From positions 1 through 20,470 of the forward strand of contig JAFREE010000270.1 of NCBI GenBank assembly GCA_019400425.1: DNA of 20,470 nucleotides, in the 5' to 3' direction. A program made the translations under genes and the position numbers. Positions within the stretch are counted from its first letter, which is position 1, and each line of letters begins with the position of its first letter. Shown in pieces: positions 1-9,255 of the stretch. The notes below the pieces were generated by a model. The model searched no databases, had not been told where the DNA came from, and saw nothing but the letters and a program-made list of their open reading frames with translations. The stretch is from Hymenochaete sp. R1 (Eukaryota > Basidiomycota > Agaricomycetes > Hymenochaetales > Hymenochaetaceae).

Positions 1-1070
1 TAGACCGCTGACCCTCCTACTCGATCCTGCATGACGGTTCCTAATGAAACTCGGCGCTAATACTTATCGGGTACCTACATTTGTGCGGAATGCGGAAATC
101 CCCGTTTCCGCAATTTTTTCTCACCTAGAGTTTCGCATCCGGCGAAAATTTTCCGCCAGAAATAGACCATCTCAAAATTCGTTCCGCTTCCGCGCACATC
201 ACCAATGGTGAGAATCCTAAACTTAGTAAAGATCGGTCGAAGCTGTCCGAGTGGCTGGAACCCAAATAGGTGGCCATGAGCCAGGTAATGGTCGAAGAAG
301 TCGTTGCTGCTCCGACACCGCAAGCTCAACGCCGACATTGGAAGGAGTAATACCGTCTATCATACAAATAGGAGTCAGAGTACCGCACTTACAGAATACA
401 AGGGGCTCGCTACAGATCTATGTGGAAATCTCATGATGAGGCGTCTGTCGATATCAAGTGTACTGGCGAAACCACCAAATCGCAGAGGTCGACTGGTCGA
501 CTGGCACAAGGGGTCCTATTGATCACGTTCACGACGAACAGTTCAAAGACGGTCTTTCTAGTACTACTGTACTAGTGGTGGTGAGCAAAGTCCTGGCACA
601 CACGAGAGGATTTCTTTGAGCACGTTGATCAATAAGCAGGTCGCCCGGTCCATACCTTTGCCCTTGAGTTCCTTTCCTTTCAGGGGTATAGCGGAGCACA
701 GAGCTTCAAGACCTCAGTGATGTAACCTGAATGGCATATAGTGAGACGACATGGATGAAAATCGGGATCGTAGACCCTCGGCGAGATCCTGTAACCCTGT
801 GCATTTGTGGGATTCAGCAGATGCAGCTTGTCTGCTGGTCCCGACAGGCTAGGCTAGACTGATGTGGTGGTGTCTGGCGTTCGTCGTCCGAGAATATTAA
901 TGGGTGGATGCATATGGGAAGGAATAACCAATACTCTTACATAATACAAATACCAACACGTCACGGACGTCACAGTGGAAGGTGTAACACTGAGTTGCCG
1001 CGTGAAAGCAAGCGACACCCATCAACCAACCACAACGATGACCACAACGATGACCACAACTACGAACACG
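1..1070. other. Region with no supportable gene
   Basis: Only short open frames occur on either strand, without recognisable motifs, consistent splice structure or coding-like composition. Small sequence oddities are a perfect 7-bp inverted repeat with a 4-nt loop at 558-575 and a doubled GTCGACTG around 486-502. The right end presumably holds the promoter and 5' leader of the CRN-like gene. Confidence 0.5.
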
Positions 1071-1581
1071 ATGATGGAGGTTTATTTCCTTCTCGTTGAC
1101 CATAACAAGAAGCCCCTTGGAGCTGTCGATAGTGCCCAGGTCCCGCACGATGCCAGTGTTATCACCTTGAAAGACAAGATCAAGGAGAAGAACGAGGATA
1201 TTCTCAAGGGTGTCGCTCTCGGGAATATTGACGTTTGGAGATGCAAGGACAAGGATGTGGGGGAAGAGTCCTATGAAAATTTGAAGGAACGCATCAAGGA
1301 CTTCGATTTCTCCGAGGAGAGTAACGACGTCGTGAGCGTAGATCCAGAGGATATGGTGAAAGAACTCGAGCTCGCTTCCAAGGAGAAGTTGCTTGTGCAG
1401 ATTCCCGGTGCGTCTCAAATCACTTCTTTCTCAGACTCGGATGCGCTGCTTTTGCTGAACCACCCTTCCCAAACAAGAAAAAGGCGATTTTCTTCTACTT
1501 GAAGAACGCAACAAACTGATCGAGAGGTACAAGAAGGTTTTCATAAAAGCCGGAGGATGCAAGTTCAAAGAACTAGACTGA
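1071..1581 (+). CDS. CRN-like (Crinkler N-terminal, ubiquitin-fold) small protein, possibly decayed
   Basis: The frame from ATG 1071 reads MMEVYFLLVDHNKKPLGAV, then a VPHDASVITLKDKIKE stretch, NIDVWRCKD and a closing KEKLLVQIPG. This order (beta-hairpin, short helix with LK.KIKE, a V/LW-containing strand, final V.IP strand) resembles the ubiquitin-like header of Crinkler-type proteins in oomycetes and fungi, which in known cases directs varied C-terminal domains. After codon 112 the frame degenerates. A putative intron 1408-1477 (GTGCGT donor, weak CAAG acceptor) would restore phase into a tail with EERNKLIERYKKVF and GGCKFKELD, ending at TGA 1579-1581, for 146 aa. Without that splice, the first frame runs to a stop at 1500-1502. 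ATG 1071 is chosen because upstream in-frame ATGs (975, 1038, 1050) add only a Thr-rich repeat. No C-terminal effector domain is present. The family call is by memory of the fold pattern and is moderate. Confidence 0.5.
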
Positions 1582-2009
1582 ATGGTATCAAAGAGTGGCC
1601 CAGAGGCAAACCACCTCGCAGTTATGTCCAGGATTTTGAGCACATGCTAAGGTGCAAGACACAACAAGTGTGCAGGCAGATGTAATTTTCTTATAAGGCA
1701 ATTTCAGAGGGGTGTTTCACAACTTGTAGCTCGTATTTCTCGCTCAATTCTAATTATTTCAAAAATCTATTCCCATACTTTTAAAGAGCTTTTAAGTCTG
1801 AAGAAAAGTATGCAATTATTTTTTGAAATTCGAAATATTGAGGGAGAAATATCAAAAACAAAATGAACATGGTCTGTATCTTCCTATTCCTTCCTAAAAG
1901 TTCGAGATCTGAAGTAAAAATTTTGGGCAAAAGTGGGTGATTTGGGGGTTGATTCTGTGCTTGTAGCGTTTGTCTAATGTCGATTGGGGCGGGTCACGGG
2001 GTTGCTTAC
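1582..2009. other. AT-rich intergenic stretch
   Basis: No gene seen. 1690-1870 is strongly AT-rich with no coding signal on either strand; it probably holds the 3' end of the CRN-like locus and the distal promoter of the C2H2 gene. Confidence 0.5.
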
Positions 2010-2019
2010 CCAATCCAAT
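2010..2019 (+). promoter_or_regulatory. Tandem CCAAT pair upstream of the C2H2 gene
   Basis: Two CCAAT pentamers abut at 2010-2014 and 2015-2019, with an inverted copy (ATTGG) at 1983-1987, about 125-160 bp before the start codon. CCAAT boxes are the target of the fungal HAP/CBF complex. Short motifs occur by chance, so function is only inferred from position. Confidence 0.3.
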
Positions 2020-2141
2020 GCACTGAACGAACAGAGACAGAAGAGACGAACCACACAGTTTGCAAGGCTCGTCGTCAAACAACAACCTATACTCTCCCCC
2101 ACGCACACTCAACGCAGACAACGACACCGAGCTCAATATAG

Positions 2142-4374
2142 ATGGTAGACGGCGAAGGCACGCCTGTTGGTGGTACCAGTGCTGGTACAGGTATAGGGGC
2201 AGGCAGAAAGTCTCGAGCATCGTCGACGAGGCGCGGGAGCAAGCGGTCGACGCTGATTACGGCGATCGATGACATGACGGCGATCCCAGGTGGTCCTCCC
2301 CCCGTAGGCGGAGGCGAAGCCAACAACGTGAATAATAGCACAACAACGAGCAACATCGAAAACAACCTCAACGAAAACGGCGACAACGCAGGGGATAGTA
2401 ATGGGAATAACGGGGATCCAGCACAGGTCGTCGTCGCACAGGGCCCGCACGTCCACGTCAACGCCCACCCTCATCAACAAGATTACCAGTCCGTCTTCCA
2501 GTCGGTCGTTAGTGGGCCTCAGCAGATGCACTCTATGTCTGTGATGGGCTCTGGAATGGTTGCTGTACCGCAGACTGGCATGGTTGGCGACGGCTCAGGT
2601 GTCGCCGTGGGTGGTGGTGAGATCACACAGCGGCCGGCGAAGAATGACAGGAAACATGGGTGCGCAACGTGCGGGAAAATGTTCAATCGTCCATCGAGCC
2701 TGAGGATTCATATCTCGACGCATACAGGCGAACGACGTGAGTGACAGTGCAGTCGATATAATTTCACTTTGGCATTTGTTGAAACGAAAAAAAACTCGTG
2801 TCACTACATATATAGCGTATCCGTGCACGTTCCCTGGCTGCCAGAGGACGTTCAACGTCAACAGCAACATGCGCCGGCACTTCCGTACCCATCAGGGCGT
2901 AGCTCCCCTTCCACCAGGCAAAGGTGGAGGCAAGCCCTCATCCACCTCGCTGGCCATCATCGCCCAGCACCAACAACAAGCGCAAGCGCAAGCTCAAGCT
3001 CAACAGGCCCAAGAAAACCAGCAGAATCCCGCCCATCCGTTTGATCCTAACCAAGGCAACTTCCTCCCTTTCCCGCCTTTCCCTGGGTTCCCGGGTCCGC
3101 CTGGTTCTGCTATGATGTTTCCGCCGGGGATGCCCCCGGGTTTGCCGGGTATGCAGATGCACATGGTCCCATTGGAACTGCCCGTGCCCGTCGACCCCGC
3201 CCTCGTGGGCGACGGGGCCGCCCAGACCAGCGCCGACGCCGAGGGTGAAGGCGACGGCGACGAAGGCGAAGACGGTGAGAACGACAACGAAAATGACAAC
3301 GAGAACGACAATGAGGGAGACGCGGATGAGAATGGCGGCGAAGACGGCGAGGGCGACGAGAACGGCGGTCTGGAAGGACCCCACGACAATCGTCCCCAGC
3401 TCACGCACACGACGTCGAACACGCGCGGCTCAGGCTCAGGCACTTCTGGACCGTCCAAAACCAAGGGCCGCAAGAAATCCGCCTCCACCTCTGGCGCCAA
3501 CGCCAACGCCACGCAATTCAGACAGATTCTCGTCCCGGTGCCCGTCCCCGTTGGTGCCCCCCCGCCCGATCCGGCGCAGTACCAGCAGCAATACGCGCAG
3601 TACGCACATGTATACGCTCAGTTCTATAGCTCGTATCTTCAGCAGCAGGCTCAACAGCAGCAGCAGCAGCAAGAACAACAACAACAGGAGCAACATGCGG
3701 GAGGACAGATAACGCAAGAGGGTCAGATGGATGTTACCGCCACTACCGCCGAGGGCCCGTCAGGTTCTGGATCTGGCACCAACGCGAACGCGGGCGTTGG
3801 CGTAGGCGGGACTTCGAACGTGATGGGGCGGAGCGACGCGTTCGTGCAATGGATGCCGAAGGCTGTCGCTGCCGCTGCTGCTATGGAAGGGAAGGCGCAA
3901 GGGACGAAGAGGGAATCGAAAGACGACGGAGAGGGCGATGGGGACGAGGATGGCGGTGGGGATAGGGAGAACCCGGCGGACGAACTGAGCGCGATCGCTA
4001 GGGCTTTGGTGGACGTTGCGGGTGGGTTGCCGCACCAGCAACACCAACACCAACACCAGCAGGCACCTGCGCACGCCTCCGCCTCCGCTTCTGCTTCTAC
4101 ACCCATCGACCCTGAGATCAGCGCGGCGGAGCAGCAGCAGTCTAAGACGCAAGGGGGTGCCAGTACCACGGACGTCAACCAGGCGCAGCCGATGGATCAG
4201 GATTCGGACTCCGAGTCAGAGGCCAAAGGGTTGCTTGGAGGATTTTTCGACACGCTCTCGACTGGGTCTGCTCTGCATCAGGATGTCGAGCCGCCTGCTG
4301 GGCGACGTACCGGTTCGAAGGGTGAGGGTGGGAGAGGGAGAGGAAGGAAGAGGCGGAGGGTGCAGCGGTCGTGA
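2142..4374 (+). CDS. C2H2 zinc-finger transcription factor, two fingers, low-complexity rich
   Basis: Two exons (2142-2736, 2816-4374) give 717 aa. ATG 2142 directly follows an in-frame TAG at 2139-2141. Finger 1 has Cys174, Cys177, His190, His194; finger 2 has Cys202, Cys207, His220, His224. The 79-bp intron (GTGAGT...TATAG) splits the linker codon, and splicing restores the classical TGERPY linker, which confirms the model. The rest is probably disordered: an N-terminal Gly/Asn/Thr region, then QAQAQAQA runs, a Pro/Gly/Met-rich part, an acidic Glu/Asn/Asp repeat, a poly-Gln tract, a His-Gln run and an Ala-Ser run. The C-terminus carries basic GRGRGRKRRRVQRS, a likely nuclear localisation signal. 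Expected role: sequence-specific DNA binding in the nucleus. Target genes cannot be read from sequence. Many long open frames on the opposite strand here are shadows of this GC-rich coding exon. Confidence 0.9.
3277..3315 (+). repeat. In-gene acidic repeat (Glu-Asn-Asp-Asn)
   Basis: Roughly 12-bp units of GAR AAY GAY AAY repeat about three times inside the C2H2 gene and encode an ENDN-type acidic tract within a longer Glu/Asp/Gly-rich segment (about 3241-3370). Such a tract is prone to slippage length change and could act as an activation region. Confidence 0.7.
3640..3693 (+). repeat. CAG/CAA (poly-Gln) tract in the C2H2 gene
   Basis: A mixed CAG/CAA run with occasional GCT, GAA and GAG codons encodes a glutamine-rich stretch downstream of a Tyr-rich QYAQYAHVYAQFYSSYLQQ segment. 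It is part of the coding exon and likely length-polymorphic between strains. Confidence 0.75.
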
Positions 4375-4933
4375 GGATTTCGGGTCTTGTGCTGTGTTGT
4401 ATTTCTCGCTGCTTGTTTCTTTTTTTTTTTGGTTTTTGTTCCCTCCCCCCCTCCACCTCCGGTGTTTTCTCGTCTCTGTCGGTTGCTTGAACATAACGCC
4501 AGTGTGCGTGTGCTGCCCTTCTCGTAGGTCATATCCTATATTCGAATTGATACGTTCTGGGATCGTGAGCCAAACCCAACCGAGCGTTGAGCTTCGAGCT
4601 TTCTGTATGTGTTCTCTCGTTAATTATTACAACGCCTGGGTTAAGGTCTTCGCAGCTGCTGTTTGATGTATGTGTATAACTTATTTCGGAAAAAAAAGTT
4701 GCTCAATGATAATTGATCTTCGCTTCTCAGAGGTAGTTCTTTGATTTTGATTTTGTTCTCTCGAAGAAAGAGCAGGTGTGCTTTCCCGTCTGGACGGGAA
4801 GAGTAGAGGTGCTGGCAAGAAAGGAGTCATACATGAGAGGAAAGAGAACTTTTGAAAAAAATGGGCGATAGCAAGAAAGAGAGCACAGATAGCATATGAA
4901 AGCAAGAAAGATGAGCTTGTAGGATGAGAATGT
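4375..4933. other. Convergent intergenic region (3' ends)
   Basis: Lies between the 3' end of the C2H2 gene and the 3' end of the sugar transporter. It contains a T11 run and a C-rich run just after the C2H2 stop, then AT-rich sequence. It is best explained as the two 3' UTRs; no gene is seen. Confidence 0.6.
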
Positions 4934-7016
4934 TTACACCTTGCTGTCGACGCGGTGGGAACTTGTCGGAGTCGTCACGCCTTGCTTCCCAAGCCCCTCC
5001 TGCTCCTTCTCCATAGCTACAAGCAAGTCCAAATCATTAGCATCCCTATCTCTCGAATCCACGAAGCACAAGAAGGAAAAAAAAACGTACCCCTCGCCGT
5101 CTCCTCCACCCACTTCCTCCTCTCCTCCCCCGACACAGACCCAAAAATAACATCCATCTCCTCCAAACTCCGGCCCTTCGTCTCCGGAATCGCGAGCGCG
5201 AACGGCAGCATCAACCCCACGTTGATCGTCGCAAACGTCACGAACACCTTCCACCCGAGGCCCGCGATCATGTTCGGCGTCACGCGCGACACGACAAAGT
5301 TCCATAACCACTGCGACGCCGAGGCGAGCGCGAGCCCGTAGTGCCGCGTCCGTGTCGGGAAGATGTCGGCGCAGTAGACCCAGGGTAAGGGGCCCCAGCC
5401 GAGGCTGTAGAAGGCGACGTAGATGTAGAGCATGGCGGCCATGGCTTTGCTCGCTGCGGGCGGGGAGGCGCCTGGTGTTGGAGAGGTGGGTGGGGGGTGC
5501 GTTTTGAGGATAGCGCCGACGATGTAGAAGAGGACGCCCATGCCAAAGGCGGAGATGGAGAGGGAGTGTTTGCGGCCGAGGGTTTCGACGAGGAAGAAGA
5601 CGGCGATGGCCGTGGTGATGACTTTGACGATGCCGTAGATGCCAGATGCGAGGAGAGATTGAGTCGCGCCGGAGTACCCGATCTACATAGGACAGTCGTG
5701 TGAAAAAGACAAGCGGAGCAGGGAACCCGTAAGTTGGAGATAGGACGACTATAAGACAAAGACGAAAACGAAAACGCACCGCTTCGAAGATCTGGGGTGC
5801 ATAATAGTTGACCGAGTTCTGTCCTGCCCATTGCTGGAAGAAGAAAATGAAGAACGCGATCACGAATCGGACAAAGTTGCCCTTCCCGAAGAACGCCTCA
5901 CGTATTCCTAGACCCTTCCTCGCCTCGCGTTCTTCTTCTATGGCGGCCTCGATCTCAGCCATCTCGTGCAGAATCGCATCCGAGTCTGGAGCGGCCTTGC
6001 GGTAATATGCAAGGTGGGCTAAGGCGGTGTCGGTACGGCCGATGGATGCGAGAAAACGAGGAGACTCTTTGACGAAGAGGAGGCCTATGCACATCACGCC
6101 TGCGGGAACGAGTTGGAAACCAAAAGGAATTCGCCAGACTCTGGGGCCGGTGATGGCATTTTGACTAATCCCAACTATAGAAATTTGGAAGGGTCATTTC
6201 GGAGTTTGTCACGAGTATGAGTTCGGCAGATACGATGAATTCAACGAAGGAAGGTAACTTACAATTAATGAAGTAGCTGAGCATAACACCGATCGCAACC
6301 ATTACCTGAAACATACCGGTGATGCGCCCTCGGACATCTTTTGGGGAGCATTCAGATACATAGGCGGGTGCGACAGCAGAGATGCCACCAATGCCGACAC
6401 CGGCAACGACTCGTCCTCCGTATATGTATCCAAGGCCACGTCCATTGGTACCAGAGATAGTCTGGAGGATCTGACGATTTTGTCGATATGAGTAAGATTC
6501 AGAAGATGGACACGAGTGGGAGCTTACCGCGCCAAGGACGAATATGAGTGAGAAAGTTATCAGCGTCAATTTCCGCCCGATGCGTGCTATACAACGATTA
6601 AAGATTCGATGATCTGTCAGAAAACCTTCCTTACAGAGAAATAGCAAGAGAACGAGGTTTGGGGTATCGATAAAATTAGACTTACAGCTAATGGGTGCGC
6701 TACCCAAGGCACCGAAGAAAGCCCCAGCTTGTAACACAGACACAACGTTTCCAGAGACGTTTGTCACATCATTGGCCGAGATGTGACCATCCGCATCTTG
6801 CAAGAAATGGACCTTGAAGTCATTTTGGACCACTACACCTCCAGCTACACCTCTGAACACATATTCCAACATTAGCCTCACAATATTCAAAATTCGAACG
6901 GGACGAAAAGCTGCTACTCACGTATCGTACCCGAAGAGAACGATGCCCCAATAGGCTATGAAAGCCAAAAAGTAGACTCGACTGTTCCGAAACACGTCGG
7001 CGTGTGAACTGACCAT
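4934..7016 (-). CDS. MFS sugar transporter (hexose/quinate type, SP family)
   Basis: Seven exons on the minus strand: 7016-6922, 6852-6686, 6586-6528, 6470-6263, 6174-5780, 5682-5091, 5016-4934, total 532 aa. All six introns (57-99 bp) are GT-AG and keep phase. Family motifs in order: GYDTG at 29-33 in TM1, GRK at 91-93 after TM2, GGR at 125-127 with VAGVGIGG, KESPRFL at 212-218 at the end of TM6, QQWAGQNSVNYYAPQIF at 290-306 (the QQ..GxN sugar-binding helix), and PETKGRSLEEMD from 474 after TM12. The length and about 12 hydrophobic segments suit a plasma-membrane proton-coupled or facilitative monosaccharide transporter. The N-terminal cytosolic part is very short. The Pro-rich loop around 365-385 (HPPPTSPTPG) is unusual. 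Substrate (hexose, pentose or quinate) cannot be decided from sequence. Confidence 0.93.
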
Positions 7017-7100
7017 ACTGCAAGCAACGTTGCTTGGAGGCAAAGAGGGAAGAAAGACGGGTGGAGGGTGCCTAGTCCTATATCCATTCTATCTGCGGTC

Positions 7101-7108
7101 TTTATATA
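7101..7108 (-). promoter_or_regulatory. TATA box of the sugar transporter
   Basis: The minus strand reads TATATAAA 85 bp upstream of ATG 7016, a typical fungal distance. Further upstream, 7155-7160 reads CCGGGG on the plus strand, which fits the SYGGRG consensus of CreA/Mig1 carbon-catabolite repressors. One such hexamer is weak evidence, but the position before a sugar transporter makes glucose repression plausible. Confidence 0.55.
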
Positions 7109-7818
7109 TTATATTCGAACTTGCAGCTGAACGTAGTGGTGTTGATGGGGCGGGCCGGGGATATTGAAATGACTGAATTGACAGCACACGCCTCCGCGCT
7201 CGTCCTATTGAATGCCATTCCTTCTCATCTCGCCGTGCTTGATCATCTGCGTGAACCAAGCATGTCAGCGAAGCGGCGGTAATTAGAGCTTCGAGCTTAC
7301 ATTCGGCAGTGGATGGCTTGAATTAGCAACTGAATCCGATTCGAGGGTTTAAGGCAATTTCATTCATTCATGGGTGATGTATAGCAGACTCGGAGGGAAG
7401 AGGCATGGAGGTCTTGGGAGGAAAGCTGCGCGCGGAAAGTAATGCGCTTGCCCATTCGACGGAAGCACTCGCTTACGTACTTGAACTCGGAAAAGGCCTG
7501 GCGACGGCGATTATTCAAGACAGGCGATCAATTTGAAGGTCCATTTCCGACCTTGCCAGTCGAGACGGGATTTTTTTCAGAGAATAGGACCAAAAGAAAG
7601 CCACGGTAATGACAGTAGCTTCAAGACTGAATTTGAAGGTGGTTATTTTGAGCTCATATTTGTATACAACCACCACTTTATGCCGATTGAGTATAATGAA
7701 AATCAACATAGAAAACCAAAACGTGAAGTCGAATGAAGGGTGAAATGAAAACTACCAGCTACCGTACCACCTACAGAAGCTCTTTCCTCATTCCACTGGG
7801 ATAAGTAAATTCACTCGA
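7109..7818. other. Promoter region and gap without a gene
   Basis: Upstream of the transporter. Open frames on both strands are short and show no recognisable motif. The first part (about 7140-7180) is GC-rich and may be regulatory. Confidence 0.45.
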
Positions 7819-8107
7819 TCATCTCCCGACTCTGCAACCCTCCCCTTCAAACCTCCTATTCCCTATTTCGCAACGAAACACATGAAGTACGGGACCCAGA
7901 TTGGCAAACTCTCCTTCGGGATCGGATACACACCTCCGCAGCTCGAATCCCAGAATAGGTGCTCCCGTGGGGTCTAGCATCCGCCATCGAGCTATCATAT
8001 GGAGGTTCTCCAAGGGCCAGTATCCTTGCGACGGTTTATCCCAGCCGGATAGAGAACATGCGTACACCTCAGCCGCCGTGAAGACTGATGCTGAGTAGAG
8101 GGGCTAG
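7819..8107 (-). other. Unrecognised minus-strand coding-like fragment
   Basis: An open minus-strand frame has a strikingly protein-like reading that includes LSGWDKPSQGYWPLENLHMI, then ARWRMLDPTGAPILGFELRR. A pyrimidine-rich acceptor (ctctactcag) lies at its upstream end, and a possible donor GTGTGT falls just after ELR, near 7940. Upstream, around 8210-8150, another short open piece reads AHACTVHLRPTWTHSI before a GTGAGT donor, but the phases do not join convincingly. No family was recognised. It could be the last exon or two of an unknown gene or a remnant of one. Confidence 0.3.
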
Positions 8108-8280
8108 AGGAACTTTATGAAGGCTGTGAATGGAGAGAAAGACGACTCACATCCTTTTCCCTGATGCTATGAGTCCACGTCGGACGTAGATGGACTGTGC
8201 AAGCATGGGCTAATGTTATTTGATCGTGTTTGGGGTATACATAGCTTGGGAAACTCAGCGCTTGCTGCAGATGTGGAAGG

Positions 8281-8899
8281 TGTCACGGTATTAAAGACCA
8301 ATTTCAGGTTGAAGAACGCACTAGTACGCCCACATCAATTATACGTGACCCCACGGGCCTACTGGGCGGGTACGAGGTGGATAATATCTTCTTTTCTGTC
8401 GAACCACCCTTCACCAAGAACGTTCTTCTCCATTGTGAATCGATCATAGGATGTTGCGAAACTGGATAATATAATCAGCGTCAACGAGTCCGGCACATCT
8501 ATTCTCGGAGCTTCACGACCTACTTTTTTTTCTGGCAGGGACACGATCAAAGAGGGCCAAGATACCGCCTATAATCTGCTTGAGTGTACGATGCGCGCGA
8601 TCACCCTCGATGGGTGGAACAGGTGGCTGTCAGAGAGGAAACTCGTCAAAGCATAAAAGAAAATTTTGATGAAGCCGGTTGTAAGGTATTGCGGTGACCA
8701 CAAGCAGCTGTACATACGTCTTGAAAAGGAAGGCCAAAAAGACAATTTGGAGATTTAGTCGATCGCTAGTACGATTGTCGTGGAGAAGCAGCGGTACAAG
8801 GATCACTGCATACTGTTTGGAGAGTCTTGGAGTGATAGCGAGCTGGATGCAATGGACTTTAACGTTGCGTTCGTTGACGTGACTGAGGGTAAGAAATAA
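8281..8899 (+). pseudogene. Decayed coding remnant, possibly related to the CRN-like locus
   Basis: Two adjoining reading segments look coding. The first (8281-8449, then a stop at 8467) includes DPTGLLGGYEVDNIFFSVEP. The second is a single frame from 8450 to 8899 with ESGTSILGASRPTF, DTIKEGQDTAYNLLE, GWNRWLSERKLVKA, then TAA at 8654, HKQLYIRLEKEGQKDN, TAG at 8756, and KDHCILFGESWSDSEL before a final TAA at 8897. A segment in a third frame (about 8655-8690) includes NFDEAGCKVL. Frame change plus two internal stops argue for a pseudogene, although unrecognised introns could explain some breaks. The peptide resembles the tail of the 1071-1581 gene (ER.KL... F..AG.CK) and shares the 12-mer gaaccacccttc with it. 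No function is assigned. Confidence 0.4.
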
Positions 8900-9255
8900 G
8901 CCCTGTTAAGTCGAGACGCAAGGAGGAGTATGAAAAGAATGGTTAATCATGGAGCATGAGAGGCTCGAATTTTATGAGAAGCGGGATATGATCGGCTCTC
9001 CTTCCGCGTATCTTTGATTGAACTTGAAGGTTTGACCTTGCGTCAGTCAAGTTGCCTGGCTGAACCATACGTCGCAAAGCTAAATATTATAGTTCAAGAT
9101 GAATGCTTACAGGTCTGGGTGAGTACATATCCGTAAGCGCAGCACACATATCATGAAAGAAGACACAGTAGCCCTTTTTGGATCACCTCGACCAGAGTAC
9201 AACTTGAGCGTATAGTCAACAACGAAGAATGATACACATGGCGTAGCGCCACGTA
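8900..9255. other. Gap before the mago 3' end
   Basis: No gene seen. It likely contains the 3' UTR of the mago nashi gene (minus strand) and non-coding sequence after the pseudogene remnant. Confidence 0.5.

Noticed and set aside
558..575. Hairpin CTAGTAC-TACT-GTACTAG
   Set aside because: A lone 7-bp stem in non-coding fungal DNA is expected by chance and has no T-run or gene context.
1408..1434. 27-bp intron in the CRN-like gene (GTGCGT to TTTCTCAG)
   Set aside because: Too short for fungal splicing, and it would not change frame to reach the better tail.
2938..3512. Long minus-strand open frames opposite the C2H2 gene
   Set aside because: They mirror GC-rich, repetitive codons of the true exon, consist of low-complexity sequence and have no motif.
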